DNA from: Hemileia vastatrix | Taxonomy: Eukaryota; Basidiomycota; Pucciniomycetes; Pucciniales; Zaghouaniaceae | Length of the DNA stretch: 64,000 bases | Direction of reading: 5' to 3' | Assembly: GCA_030280995.1 (NCBI GenBank) | Contig: JASXTE010000019.1 | Coordinates: forward strand, 7,489,501-7,553,500 | Shown: piece by piece, positions 47,066-56,901 of the stretch | Layout of the letters: every line of letters starts with the position of its first letter | Numbering within the stretch: the first letter of the stretch is position 1 | Position numbers and translations under genes: made by a program | The notes under the pieces: model-generated | Seen by the model: only the letters and a program-made list of their open reading frames with translations | Database searches by the model: none | What the model was told of the DNA's origin: nothing

Positions 47066-50000
47066 ATGCCTTCAATTTATTCAGGATTCAAATTATTATG
47101 GATGCCCTCATTTTTTGGGGTAGCAGGGGCTGATCACTCTAATGTTGTAATCTCTCCTCAGGATGAGATCCCGGATTGCAATAGGTCAGCTCACTTGGAG
47201 ATAATTCAAGTGGATTCTCAATTATTTTCTGTTAATATTACTTTGGAGTGCAAATACGTTTTGGACTTTTCTATATGTTTATTGGATTTACCCGGTTTTT
47301 CTATTAAATTTAAAAACGGTGAAAAAGGCAAAATGGGCCAAATTAGGTTGGATAAAAATTGGAAGGGTATGTTTTATGGCCTCCAGCAAGAGGTTAAACT
47401 GCAATTATCTCCTTCTATTTTGGACCTCCAGCAAGAGGGTAAACTGCGAAAATCTTATCTAAATCCGATTAAAAATCTCAGTATAATTAAAACTCAAAAA
47501 AATAATTTTTGTGAAAATTCATTTCCGGGCCTCCAGCAAGAGGTTAAACTGCAAGTATCTCCTTCTATTATGGACCTCCAGCAAGAGGGTAAACTGCGAA
47601 AAACTTATCAAAACTCGATTAAAAATCTCAGTATAAGTAAAACACAAAAAAATAATTTATGTGAAAATGTTATTCCAGGCCTCCAGCAAGAGGTTAAACT
47701 GCAATTATCTCCTTCTATTCCGGACCTCCAGCAAGAGGGTAAACTGCGAAAATCTTATCTAAATCCGATTAAAAATCTCAGTATAATTAAAACTCGAAAA
47801 AATAATTTTTGTGAAAATTCAATTCCGGTCCTCCAACAAGAGGTTAAACTGCCAACTTTCTTTACGGGCGATTTACTGTTGGATAAGGGAAGCAAAGGTG
47901 TTGGAAAAACTGTTTATAAATTAGACGAGGGAAAGGAGAAAAGGGTAAAATTTAAAAATGAAATAAAATATTTTTCTAATTTTTCTTATTCCAATACTGG
48001 CAATGAAGAAGATTCATTTGATGAAATATGTAATGGCGATACAAAAGTAAATGATTTACCTCAAGTTTATTTAGATGTGGACGCAGCCAAATATAAGAAG
48101 GTAGCAAATAAAGTTCGACCTATTAATGAACCGCTACCTGCTGAATTAAATCCACCTTTGAGAAGACCAATGTTATCAAGAAATCCTTATGAAAGTCCCT
48201 TGGTAAAGAATCCGCCTGAATTTTCTGAGACATCAAGAATCACTTTTGAGAGACTGGGTGTTGTTAACTTTGGACCTGATGGTTGGTTGTCTGGAGAAGA
48301 GAAGAAGTTGTTGTTGGACGTGATGGTCAAGCGAGAGAAGGCCATTGCTTTTGTAGAAGAGGAGAGGGGTGTGTTGAAGCATTCCTATGGGGAGCCTTAC
48401 AAGATTCCTGTGGTATGTCATGAACCGTGGCAGCAGAAACCGATTCCTATTCCGGCTGCATTAAAAGAAGCCTATATTGAAGTTGTCAGAGAACAGATAC
48501 GCACTGGACTGTATGAGCAATCAACATCAAGTTATTCTAGTCCGGTATTTTGTATCAAGAAACCGAATGGCAAGCTTAGAGTTGTTCATGATCTTAGAGA
48601 ATTAAATAGGGTTACAATAAAGGATGCTGGGATACCGCCTAGTGCTGAGGAGTTTGTTGAAGCGTTTGCAGGGAGAGTGTGTTATGGTTTGGGAGATATT
48701 ATGGGTGGATATGATGAGAGAGAGTTACATCCGGACTCAAGGCCTCTCACTACATTTGATACGCCACTTGGACGTTTACAGTTAACAAGATTACCTCAAG
48801 GAGCAACAAATTCGGTTGCAGTTTATCAAGCTCAGATGGCTTGGATCCTTCAAGATGAAATTCCACAATATGCTGGAATCTTTATAGATGATGGAGGAAT
48901 TAAGGGACCAACAACCGACTATGATAACCAGGTGTTGGAAGAGAATCCCGGGATACGCAAATTCATTTGGGAGTTTGCAATTACATTAGAAAGAATCTTG
49001 TTTCGAATCGAAGAGGCTGGTTTAACTATTTCAGGTTCAAAATTTTCCTGTTGTGTGCCAGCCTTAGAAATATTAGGCCATGTGGTATGTAGAGAGGGTA
49101 GGATTATGTCCAAGAAGAAAGTTAACAAAATTCAGTCCTGGCCAAGACCCAAGAATACAACCGAAGTTAGAGGGTTTTTAGGCGTATGCGTATATGTTAG
49201 AATGTTTATCAAGGACTTTTCTTCATTGGCAGCTCCATTGAGATGGTTAACAAGAAAGGATGCAGACTGGGAGTGGGATGAAGAGTGTGAGAAGGCGTTT
49301 GTGAAGTTGAAGGAGGTTGTAGGGAAGGATTTAGTCCTGCACAAGTTGGATTATGGAAAAGATGCTGGTAGAATTTATTTAGCAGTTGATTCAAGTCAGG
49401 TTGCAGCTGGGGCGGTTTTGTCTCAGATGGATAAAGCTGGTTACATCAGGCCAGTTAGGTATGAATCTGTAGTATTTACTGAGGTCGAATAAAGATATTC
49501 TCAACCAAAATTGGAATTATGTGGTGTGGCAAAAATACTGAAGAAACTTCAGCATATTTTGTGGGGGCAACATTTTGAGTTGCAAGTGGATGCGAAATTG
49601 TTAATCCAGATGATTAATTCCCCAAGTTTACCGAATGCACCCATGACGAGATGGGTAGCTTTTATTCAACATTTTTTGTTTGATTTAGTTCATAAGCCTG
49701 GCAAAACTTTTACTATGCCAGATGGTTTATCAAGGAGACCACCCACTGAAGAAGATTCAGACTCAGAAGAGTTCAATGAAGATATACCTATTATCAAAGC
49801 CAGCACTAAAGGAGCTGAAGACTTTCCATACCTCCCCCATGAGGTTAAACTGGCAGGACTATTGTGTTTAGATTATGGTGATGATGACCTCCACCAAGAG
49901 GATAAACTGGAAAATAGTTTTTATGGTAATAAAGGTGTTGGAAAAGGTGTAGATAAATTCGGCAGAGAGGAGGTAGAAGAAGATGTGGTGTATGTAGAGG

Positions 50001-51522
50001 AAGATGGATTGGTAGTGTGGGATAGTAGTAAATTAAGGAATGGTTTATATGTTGGAGAATTAGAGAATTTAAATAAAAGGGTGGATAAAGAGAAAGAGGT
50101 ATTTTCAAATACGGTTTTCGAAGGATCCAAAGGTTCAGAAGAAAAACGTCGACATAGCTCGATTAAAGATTTATTTAGGGGTCAACGATTATTGGCTCAT
50201 TCATGTGCAGGTGATATTGGTGATAGAGAAGTCCCTATTGATGTTATATTAATCAATTTTCAAGATGAAGTCTGGGGTCAGACTGGTTTTTATTTTTTGT
50301 TAGTCAAATATTTGTTGACTTTAGAGAGGCCAGAAGAGTGTGAAGACGATGAATGGGTGGCTATCAAGAGGAAGTCATGTACGTTTTACCTATCTGGTCG
50401 ACTTTTAATGAGGAGAAGGTATTCAAACCTCAAGTAGTTATAACTCAACAGAAGGGGCAAGAATTAGTTTTGAAATCACTGCATGAAGATCTCGGGCACA
50501 GAGGCGTTGGAGAAACGTTTAGAAGAATTTCTGATCGATTTTGGTGGCCTGGCATGAAGATGGCTGTTAAACAGTGGGTTCAGTCATGCAAAGAATGTCA
50601 AAGACGAAGTTATTTAAGGCCAAAAGAACCTGGATGCGCAGCCGGTGAATATACGCTCTTTGGGAGAGTTAGTTTAGATGCCATTCATATAAAAGAGGGA
50701 CGGTATAAATATTTAATTGTGGCCAGAGATGATTTATCTGGTTGGGTAGAGGCAGTGCCTCTTATTAATTTAACTGCCAAAAATGTGGCAGAATTTTTTT
50801 TGAATAATTGGGTATATAGGTATGGGGTGATGAAGTTGGTGACGGTAGATGGAGGTCCTGAATTTGGGACAGAGTTTAAAGAGGCCGTATTGAAAGTTGG
50901 ATCAAAGGTTAGGGTAGCAACCCAATATTATCCTGAAGCTGAAGGCATGGTTGAAAGAGAGCATCAAGTTATTAAGGATGCTTTAGTTAAAATGTGTGGG
51001 ACAAGTGCCGAAAAGTGGAGGCACTATTTACCTTTAGTTTTATTTGCTGATCGAATCACTGCCAAAAGGACGACCGGATTTTCACCTTATGAACTTGTTT
51101 TTGGACAGAAAGCAGTTTTACCGGTTGATTTAGAAGCTGAATCATATCTTGGAGTTGACTGGGACACGGTCAAAACTACTGAAGAATTATTGTGTGCAAG
51201 AATGATGCAGCTAGAAAAGGCATATTCACAGATGATGAAGATCCGAAATCAATCAGTCAGATATTGGGATGAGCGGTTGGCACATCGATTAAGGAAACCT
51301 TTGAACCCAGGTGATATGGTTCTGGTGTATAATAGGAGTTTGGAAAGTCAGTGGGGAAAGATGTTTGCAGATAGGTGGAATGGACCGTATAAAATCAAGG
51401 AGCAAGTTTCCGGCGGTTCATATGTGTTAGAAGAGTTGGATGGAGTAGTATTAAAGAAGAGGGTAGCAGCTGATCAAGTGAAACGGTTCTATCCTAGAGG
51501 CACCAGGAGTGCCGAAGTCTAA
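47066..51522 (+). pseudogene. G1 pol, copy B: one stop and one frameshift
   Basis: Long first frame 47066-49492 (808 codons): spacer with seven LQQEVKL-type repeats, LSGEEKKLLLDVMV, RT (SSPVFCIKKPNGKLRVVHDLR, RLPQGATNSVAVYQ, IFIDDGGIKG), start of RNase H (VDSSQVAAGAVLSQ). A TAA at 49490-49492, shared with copy A, interrupts at EVE*RYSQ. The frame continues from 49493 to about 50430, where one base is missing relative to copy A (YSNLK against YPNPQVV). Integrase continues to 51522: HHCC, DDE core (SLDAIHIKEG, TVDGGPEFG, EAEGMVERE), then RWNGPYKIKEQVSGGSYVL (GPY-like) and a terminal FYPRG. No chromodomain. Two lesions block a full product. Confidence 0.9.
47390..47851 (+). repeat. Tandem block of seven CTC-N6-GAG/TAAACTG motifs in copy B pol
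   Basis: Starts 47390, 47425, 47530, 47575, 47680, 47725 and 47830: pairs inside a 140-150 bp unit repeated three times, where copy A has two. All are in one codon phase. Further copies at 49831-49852 and 49888-49909. Confidence 0.92.
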
Positions 51523-51692
51523 CTCCGAAATGAGGATAAACTACAATTTTAATGACTTTTATTAAAGTTATAACTCCGAGATGAGGATAAACTACAATTT
51601 TAATGACTTTTATTAAATTTATACCTCAGCAACGAGGATAAACTATGATATCTACGAAATTTTATGGATTCCTCCGCAATGAGTATAAACTA
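51523..51692 (+). repeat. Four CTC-N6-GAG/TAAACT motifs after pol (copy B)
   Basis: Starts 51523, 51574, 51624 and 51671, the first overlapping the end of the pol stop region. The first two lie in a 51-bp tandem unit. A further GTC-N6-GAC copy is at 52021-52042. Confidence 0.9.
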
Positions 51693-51911
51693 TCTTCTTA
51701 TTTTTATCAAAAATACTTTACTATTGTTACACTGCATATGGGCGACAAAACTGTGATGAAACATAACGAAATATGAGAAAAACTCCATTGAAAATTTTCA
51801 AAATTTAAAATTCTTAAAATATGGGTGAAGATAGTGTTGGAAAATTTTTTAAAAATTTATTGGAAGAAGTGTTCACAGGGGAACCTTCTTAATTTAATAT
51901 TGGCAAGTGTG

Positions 51912-51952
51912 GGGGTAATTGATGGGCTGGCTGCTCTATACACAATTACCCC
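51912..51952 (+). ncRNA. Conserved GGGGTRAYTG hairpin, copy 4 (G1)
   Basis: GGGGTAATTG pairs with CAATTACCCC: relative to the G2 copy at 17011 a C-G pair has become T-A on both sides. The GCTGGCTGCTC loop core is kept. Confidence 0.7.
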
Positions 51953-52174
51953 ATAATGTTCGTTTCCAAAATTTTCCCTGTTTCTAGTTGAATCCTGGCT
52001 TTGTCTTTTAATTATAGGAAGTCCACTAAGACTATAAACTGGAACGAATCAAGAGACACCTCTCTCAACGCCAGATTCAAGATTCTTTTTATTTTATTTT
52101 TATTTTTATTTTTTTATGTTAGTTTGTGATTTCTTTTCTTTAATATATATTATGAATTATTGTAAAGGTGATGC

Positions 52175-52226
52175 TCACTGGTGGTCTCTAATCATTTTTA
52201 TAAATTGGAGGGAGCCCACCCAGTGA
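52175..52226 (+). ncRNA. TCACTGG...CCAGTGA hairpin, G1 copy
   Basis: Perfect 7-bp outer stem and an inner GG(T)CTC/GAGCC stem. Same position after pol as the G2 copy at 17183. Confidence 0.55.
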
Positions 52227-52300
52227 TCATCATTATAAAAATTATCTTCTAAAAACTTTCATTTATTTTCTTTTCTTTTCAATTTCTCAAAATTGTGTAA

Positions 52301-52370
52301 CCACATCAAGTTGCACTTGGATGTGGGTATGATGTCGAGGGTACGGCTCATCAAATGGCCGGGGGGCATC
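52301..52370 (+). ncRNA. Bipartite CCACATC hairpin, G1 copy
   Basis: First hairpin CCACATCAAG/CTTGGATGTGG (CAAG/CTTG where a G2 copy has CAGG/CCTG). Second has outer GATGTC/GGCATC and inner CGGC/GCCG around CTCATCAAAT. Confidence 0.7.
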
Positions 52371-52480
52371 TTTTAAAATTTTATTTTAAAATTTATTTAT
52401 TACTTTTTTTTATCTTTCTTTTGACATTTGTTTATCTTTCTTTAAAAATTAAATTTTAACTTTTATTTCAAAACTATCTT

Positions 52481-52670
52481 TTTTTAAAAAAATCTTTTAT
52501 TTTAAATAGTAAAAAAAAATAAAATAAAATAAAAAAAATAAAAATAAAATAAAATAAAAAATAAATAAATAATAAAATAACTAAAAATATAAAATAATAA
52601 AAAATAAAATAAAATAAAAATAAAAAAATAAAAAATAAAATAAAAATAAATAAATAAATAAATAAAAGGT
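52481..52670. repeat. AT-rich TAAAA/TAAAAA low-complexity tract
   Basis: Irregular runs of AAATAAAATAAAAA units just before gene alpha, the position of the hexanucleotide microsatellite in G2. Confidence 0.85.
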
Positions 52671-52754
52671 ATTTTAGTTTTAGGTAGTTTAGATGTTTAT
52701 ATTTTTTATTTTTCAAACATTATTCAAGAAAGCTACATACCAGGAAGATCACCA

Positions 52755-53768
52755 TCAAGGGTTGTTATCTTTTGAAGAATCGAAATTAGAAAATTTAGAA
52801 GGACCTTGATCGATTTCCAGGGATTCGAATCTTATTTCACGGTCACGATAGTGTTGAAGCCAGTTGGCTATTTTGAAAAGGTCTCTTAACAGTTGCTCTC
52901 TCATCCAAGATTCTGATCTATCAGAGGGCGGGTATTGTTGGAAATAAGCAATAAGGTTATTAAAATTAGCAAAGAGCTTTTCAGACACTAGGTGAATTGG
53001 AACTCTAGGGAAGCTTGGATTAGGTTCTGGTAGTTCATAAGCTGAATATGGAATTGGAGAACCGGTGGACGCTTATCAAATTAAAATATCAGCAAATTAA
53101 AACCTGAAGATTAAGAAAGTAAAAAGAGACAACTAACCTGTGTCAACACTATCAAGATCATATATAAATGGCTTACTTGGTAATGGAGTGGGATTTTTTA
53201 TGTTTAGAAAAGGATTTTTTATTTTTGATAGATGAGGAGGACTGGTGTTGGATTTGGTGTTTGAAGTAGATGTTCTGGGCTTTTTGGATGAAACAAGAGA
53301 AGAAGAATATTGCTGGCTATTATAGGACCTTTTGTGCTTCAAGATGTTGGAAGTAGGAGAAGAATTGTTAGAAGGTTGAAGCATGGCCTTGGGAGCAGCA
53401 AGAGCTCTTGGGGGAGTAGCAGCAAGTCTAGATTGGAGAGAAGGACCCAGAGGATTAGGTGATGAAGAAAGATTTAAATAGGCTGATGGAGAAAAAGGGA
53501 TGGGATCTTTAGAGGTTGATGGAATAGGGGGTGGAGTAGAAGGTGAAGAAGAAGGAGGAGGTTTGCAGAAGGAGGCGAAGCTAGTAGCAGTAATGGGGAA
53601 AGAACCACAATTCAAGCCAGAACATTTTCTTTTCTTCTCATAACAGGATAAACAGGCCCTGTTATAAGTGTGCTTTTGCCATTTGAAAGTGAAGATACAT
53701 TCCCTATGGGTGAAAGCACAGTATTTGCAAGATTGATCAGCTGAAGCAATGAAGTCAGAAGGTTTCAT
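52755..53768 (-). CDS. Antisense zinc-cluster gene alpha of G1, two exons, intact
   Basis: Opposite strand to gag-pol. Exon 1 53768-53138 and exon 2 53071-52755; the 66-nt intron (GTTAGT...AAG) preserves frame and gives 315 residues. N-terminus MKPSDFIASADQ, then six cysteines C-x2-C-x6-C-x14-C-x2-C-x6-C at about 15-50 (CKYCAFTHREC, YNRACLSCYEKKRKC). A long Ser/Pro/Thr-rich, basic middle (KHKRSYNSQQ, SSKKPRTSTS) may hold a nuclear signal. The C-terminal helical part includes SEKLFANFNNLIAYFQQYP and MREQLLRDLFKIANWLQHY. Same plan as the G2 gene at 18486-19871. The basic CxxCxxKKxKC half comes second, the reverse of Gal4. It could be a regulator or nucleic-acid-binding factor of the element; the actual function is unknown. 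Confidence 0.7.
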
Positions 53769-53873
53769 CTTGTTAGGAGATATTTTTTTGAAGAAGAAAA
53801 CTTGAAACTAGGATGAAGAAAGCTGGTGGCAAAATCTGGGTTCAAGGATAGAGAAGTTGTTAGGTCCACCAAG

Positions 53874-54332
53874 ACCCTAAACTGGACTATTATCAAGCTG
53901 TTGGGTCCACCATGACCTTAAACTGGATTTCTTATCGATCAAATGTTTGGTCCACCATGACTTTAAACTGGTAGTTCATTCATTGTTTTAGTCCACTATG
54001 ACTTTAAACTGGAAAATTAATATCTGCAGGATAATTCAACATTCATTGGTCCACTATGGCCTTATACTGGATTACTTGTCGATTAAATGTTTGGTCCACT
54101 ATGACATTAAACTGTATTATCAAATTTATTCAATCTTTGGTCAAGCCTAGGCCTTATTTAGGAATATATCAAGTTATTTATGCACCTAAATGATCTTTGG
54201 TCCACCAAGACCATAAACTGGCAATCGATTACATGTTTGGTCCACCAAGACTTTAAACTGGAATGTCAATCTTGTTTGGATAACTCAATTCAATCTTTTA
54301 ATTTATCACTGTCCACTAAGACTCTAAACTGG
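53874..54332 (+). repeat. Array of nine GTC-N6-GAC/TAAACTGG motifs
   Basis: Starts 53874, 53905, 53950, 53991, 54059, 54094, 54200, 54240 and 54311. Consensus GTCCACYAWGACTTTAAACTGG within a few changes; the copy at 54059 has GGC for GAC. It lies just upstream of gene alpha (in its own direction), between alpha and beta, as in G2. Confidence 0.93.
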
Positions 54333-54912
54333 TTATTCAATTATTTCTGGAATTGGGTGCTGATAAGCTTTAGGATGTTAAAATTTTAGGTGGTGATGAT
54401 GCTAAGGAAAGCATAATGGTTAATTAGGTGAAATTTGTGGCGCTTTAACATGGTCTAAAGTTAAAATTATTATTTGAAGCCTGGCAAAAGGATTTTATGG
54501 GTTTGCTGTATAGCAAAGTTTGAAAATTGTGATGAAGGAATCAGAAGTTAGGATGGTAGTTGGATTTTAGGGAATGATTTTTTTAGTGCCTCAGTGTTAG
54601 GCCATTTTTGGTGTGAAGCTTGGAGGACCTTATGGCGAGATCGGAATCATAGAATTCAGCTCAGTGGGGGGCCCTAGGAGGTTGGAATCAGGAGTATTCG
54701 GCTCATAGGAAGATCCACTCTCTCAATGCTGTGACAAGAAGGGAGACTGGTATATGGGAGTCTGAAGGGATTCAAACCTTGCTCTCAGTAGTGGAATCAT
54801 CACAAGATTTATTATTTATTATTTTATGTTAAGCCAGAGAAGAAAGAAAACAACATTTATGTTGAAAGTTAAAGAATACCAAGCAAAAACAAAATTTTAT
54901 CAAGTTATACTG
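54333..54912. other. Spacer between motif array and gene beta, no gene
   Basis: Mixed sequence without a credible frame. A GC-richer part (54610-54770) recalls the stretch before the G2 hairpin at 20180-20235. Confidence 0.45.
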
Positions 54913-55607
54913 TTAGAAAAGATAATTTCTTTGAAATTGTTCAACATCATTATCAAAGCTTTGTATTAAAATTCTTCTTTTCATGAGGTCTTCATGGTTA
55001 TTAGCTGGAGTTTCTTGAAAATAGGCCAGCATTTTTCGTTTCAACTCATTAGTAAAGTCAAGAAAAAGATAGCAATGAAAATTTGGATAATGATTGATAT
55101 AGTCCGTCTTCACTCTACCAACATCATCAGTGTTGGTTATTTTGACAGCTAGAAGTTCAAATATGTTATTAAGTCATAGGTTTAGTCAATTCTGATTAAA
55201 AGTTTTTTTTTTTAGTAAGATAATAGGGTCTTACATTTAGAGCCAGGAAACATAGTCCCAGCAAAGTTGGTTGGGGGCACTGGCGTTATAGGATTAGGAT
55301 CTTGTGAAGGCAAAATTAGGCCGGGATCCGCTGATGAAGATTGAACTTTTGAAGCTGTTTTTGATCTTATTCGTTTTAAGAAGACAGGAATTTTTGATCG
55401 TTTTTTAGAAGTTGAGGGATCAGGGAGAGCTGCTGGTCCTAAATATACGTTTGTTTTAGAAGGAACTATTGGCCGGTTACATTTGACTTTTTTCACATGG
55501 CATAAGTCGCAAGCTGTCCTGCCAGAAAGATTAGGGTTGGACATTAAACAAGGTACCTGGTATCGAGCGCAGAGTTCACATGGAGCGACAAGTTCTTTGA
55601 AAGACAT
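54913..55607 (-). CDS. Antisense zinc-cluster gene beta of G1, two exons, intact
   Basis: Opposite strand to gag-pol. Exon 1 55607-55235 and exon 2 55148-54913; the 86-nt intron (GTAAGA...TAG) preserves frame and gives 202 residues. Six-cysteine domain C-x2-C-x6-C-x12-C-x2-C-x6-C at about 10-42 (CELCARYQVPC, RTACDLCHVKKVKC), identical in spacing to the G2 homologue (20525-21164). A basic linker (STSKKRSKIPVFLKRIRSK) follows, then the shared C-terminal segment KRKMLAYFQETPANNHEDLM. It lies about 124 bp from LTR-C, so its promoter is probably between its start and the LTR or in the LTR. DNA or RNA binding is inferred only from the cysteine pattern. Confidence 0.7.
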
Positions 55608-55720
55608 ATTGATGAAGATGAATTTTAAAGTTGATTAAAGAAGATGGTGGTTGAAGGTTAAAGATGAATATTGTGTTCGACCACTTATGCAAAGTCTTAA
55701 GAATGGGGACATTCTCAATT

Positions 55721-55730
55721 GGAGGGAGGA
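55721..55730 (+). promoter_or_regulatory. Polypurine tract of G1 copy B
   Basis: GGAGGGAGGA directly before LTR-C, matching G2 at 21202-21211. Confidence 0.85.
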
Positions 55731-56872
55731 TGTGGTAGCCTAAAGTTTAGTATGGCACCTAAGTACATAATGGAGTTATTACGGCGTGCAAGATTGGCGT
55801 TATTATTTTTTATAAAGGGTTTTATTTAATTTATTTGAGTTTTAAATATGAAGAAATTAGTCAAGAGCGAATGCCTACACGAAATCAATTTATTTTACGG
55901 AGAAAATTTATTTTTACGGTCTGAAAAGTTTATAAGTATCAAGTCGAGTCACTCAAGAACCTTGGGAAATTTTTCCAGAATTTTTACTATTTTTCTTATA
56001 TTTTTAAATGAATTTTAAAGATTTATAGAAATATTTACATATTCAGAAATTACTTAACTTCAATGAATTTCCACGGGGTAATTAGAGCTGCGCAGACTAC
56101 GAAAATTAGTTTGGAATGTAAAGGGGAAGCGGCTCTATCATGTGTAATTTTTCTAGATTATTATAGTTTTAAAGGTTCTAATTGAGTCCAGAAGTCCGGA
56201 CGGACTCCCTTTGGACTTCCTACAGACTCCGCTTCAACACCGTACGGACTCCGTACGAGCTCCGTACGGGCTCCGGATTGACTTTGGGTGAGCTCTGGAG
56301 GGGAAAACTTAGACACGTGACTAGGAATACTTAAGAGCCTCTCAAACTCGAAATTGAAAGGGGAGATACATCATATAGCTTAATCTTTAACCACCACGGT
56401 CTCATTTTTTATTACTCCACAAATTAAATAAATTTGTAATACCCTTATAACTTTATATTTTATATATAACATTTTAGAAATACTATTCAACAATTTAAAT
56501 CACACTTCAAACAGGGTATCTTTAGAAAGGTCTTCATCACTGGGACTTGATTATTGCTGTCTCATAAAAATTTAAATTATTATAAAAACATAAAAGTCAA
56601 TCTTTTCAGATCTTTCACTGGTACACCTTAATTGTTGTTATCAGTATTTCATTTCTCAACAGCCACCTTTTTATTTAAATCTCAATAAGCGTTAAATATT
56701 TTAGAGATTCATTATTTTTTTAACAATCAGAACCAAGTAGACTGGTTAGCTTAGTGATTTAGAATTCCCATTTTGTTATTTTTATTGGAAGGACGGGGTT
56801 TTCAGCTAAATCCACATATCTCCTCCGGATTCTGCTTACAGCAAGGCAACTGTAAGAGTTTACCTTACCATA
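55731..56872 (+). repeat. G1 LTR-C
   Basis: TGTGGTAGCC...TACCATA, close to LTR-A and LTR-B. It is longer because the CTCCGTACGG-type units are expanded (56190-56275). Confidence 0.9.
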
Positions 56873-56901
56873 ACGTCTCTGTACTTGACCTCAGCCTGAC
56901 A
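56873..56901 (+). repeat. T-family 3' LTR, segment 3 of 3
   Basis: ACGTCTCTGTACTTGACC then CAGCCTGACA, the end of the LTR that started at 28709. The three segments add to about 1.48 kb, as in the 1492-bp solo LTR. Confidence 0.9.

Larger units (their letters stand above)
36654..56872 (+). mobile_element. G1 Ty3/Gypsy array: LTR-A, copy A, LTR-B, copy B, LTR-C
   Basis: Three LTRs of 1.08-1.14 kb (starts 36654, 44576, 55731), each TGTGGTAGCC...TACCATA. Copy A (37755-44575) has primer site, gag-protease and a pol cut off just before its end by LTR-B. Copy B (45653-55730) has primer site, a divergent gag, pol, hairpins, motif arrays, antisense genes alpha and beta and polypurine tract. The outer flanks ACAT (36650-36653) and ACGT (56873-56876) fit a 4-bp target duplication with one transition, so the whole array behaves as one insertion in the T LTR. 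Confidence 0.88.

Noticed and set aside
53874..54332. CRISPR array
   Set aside because: Repeats are short, unevenly spaced and dispersed through coding sequence; the context is a eukaryotic retrotransposon.
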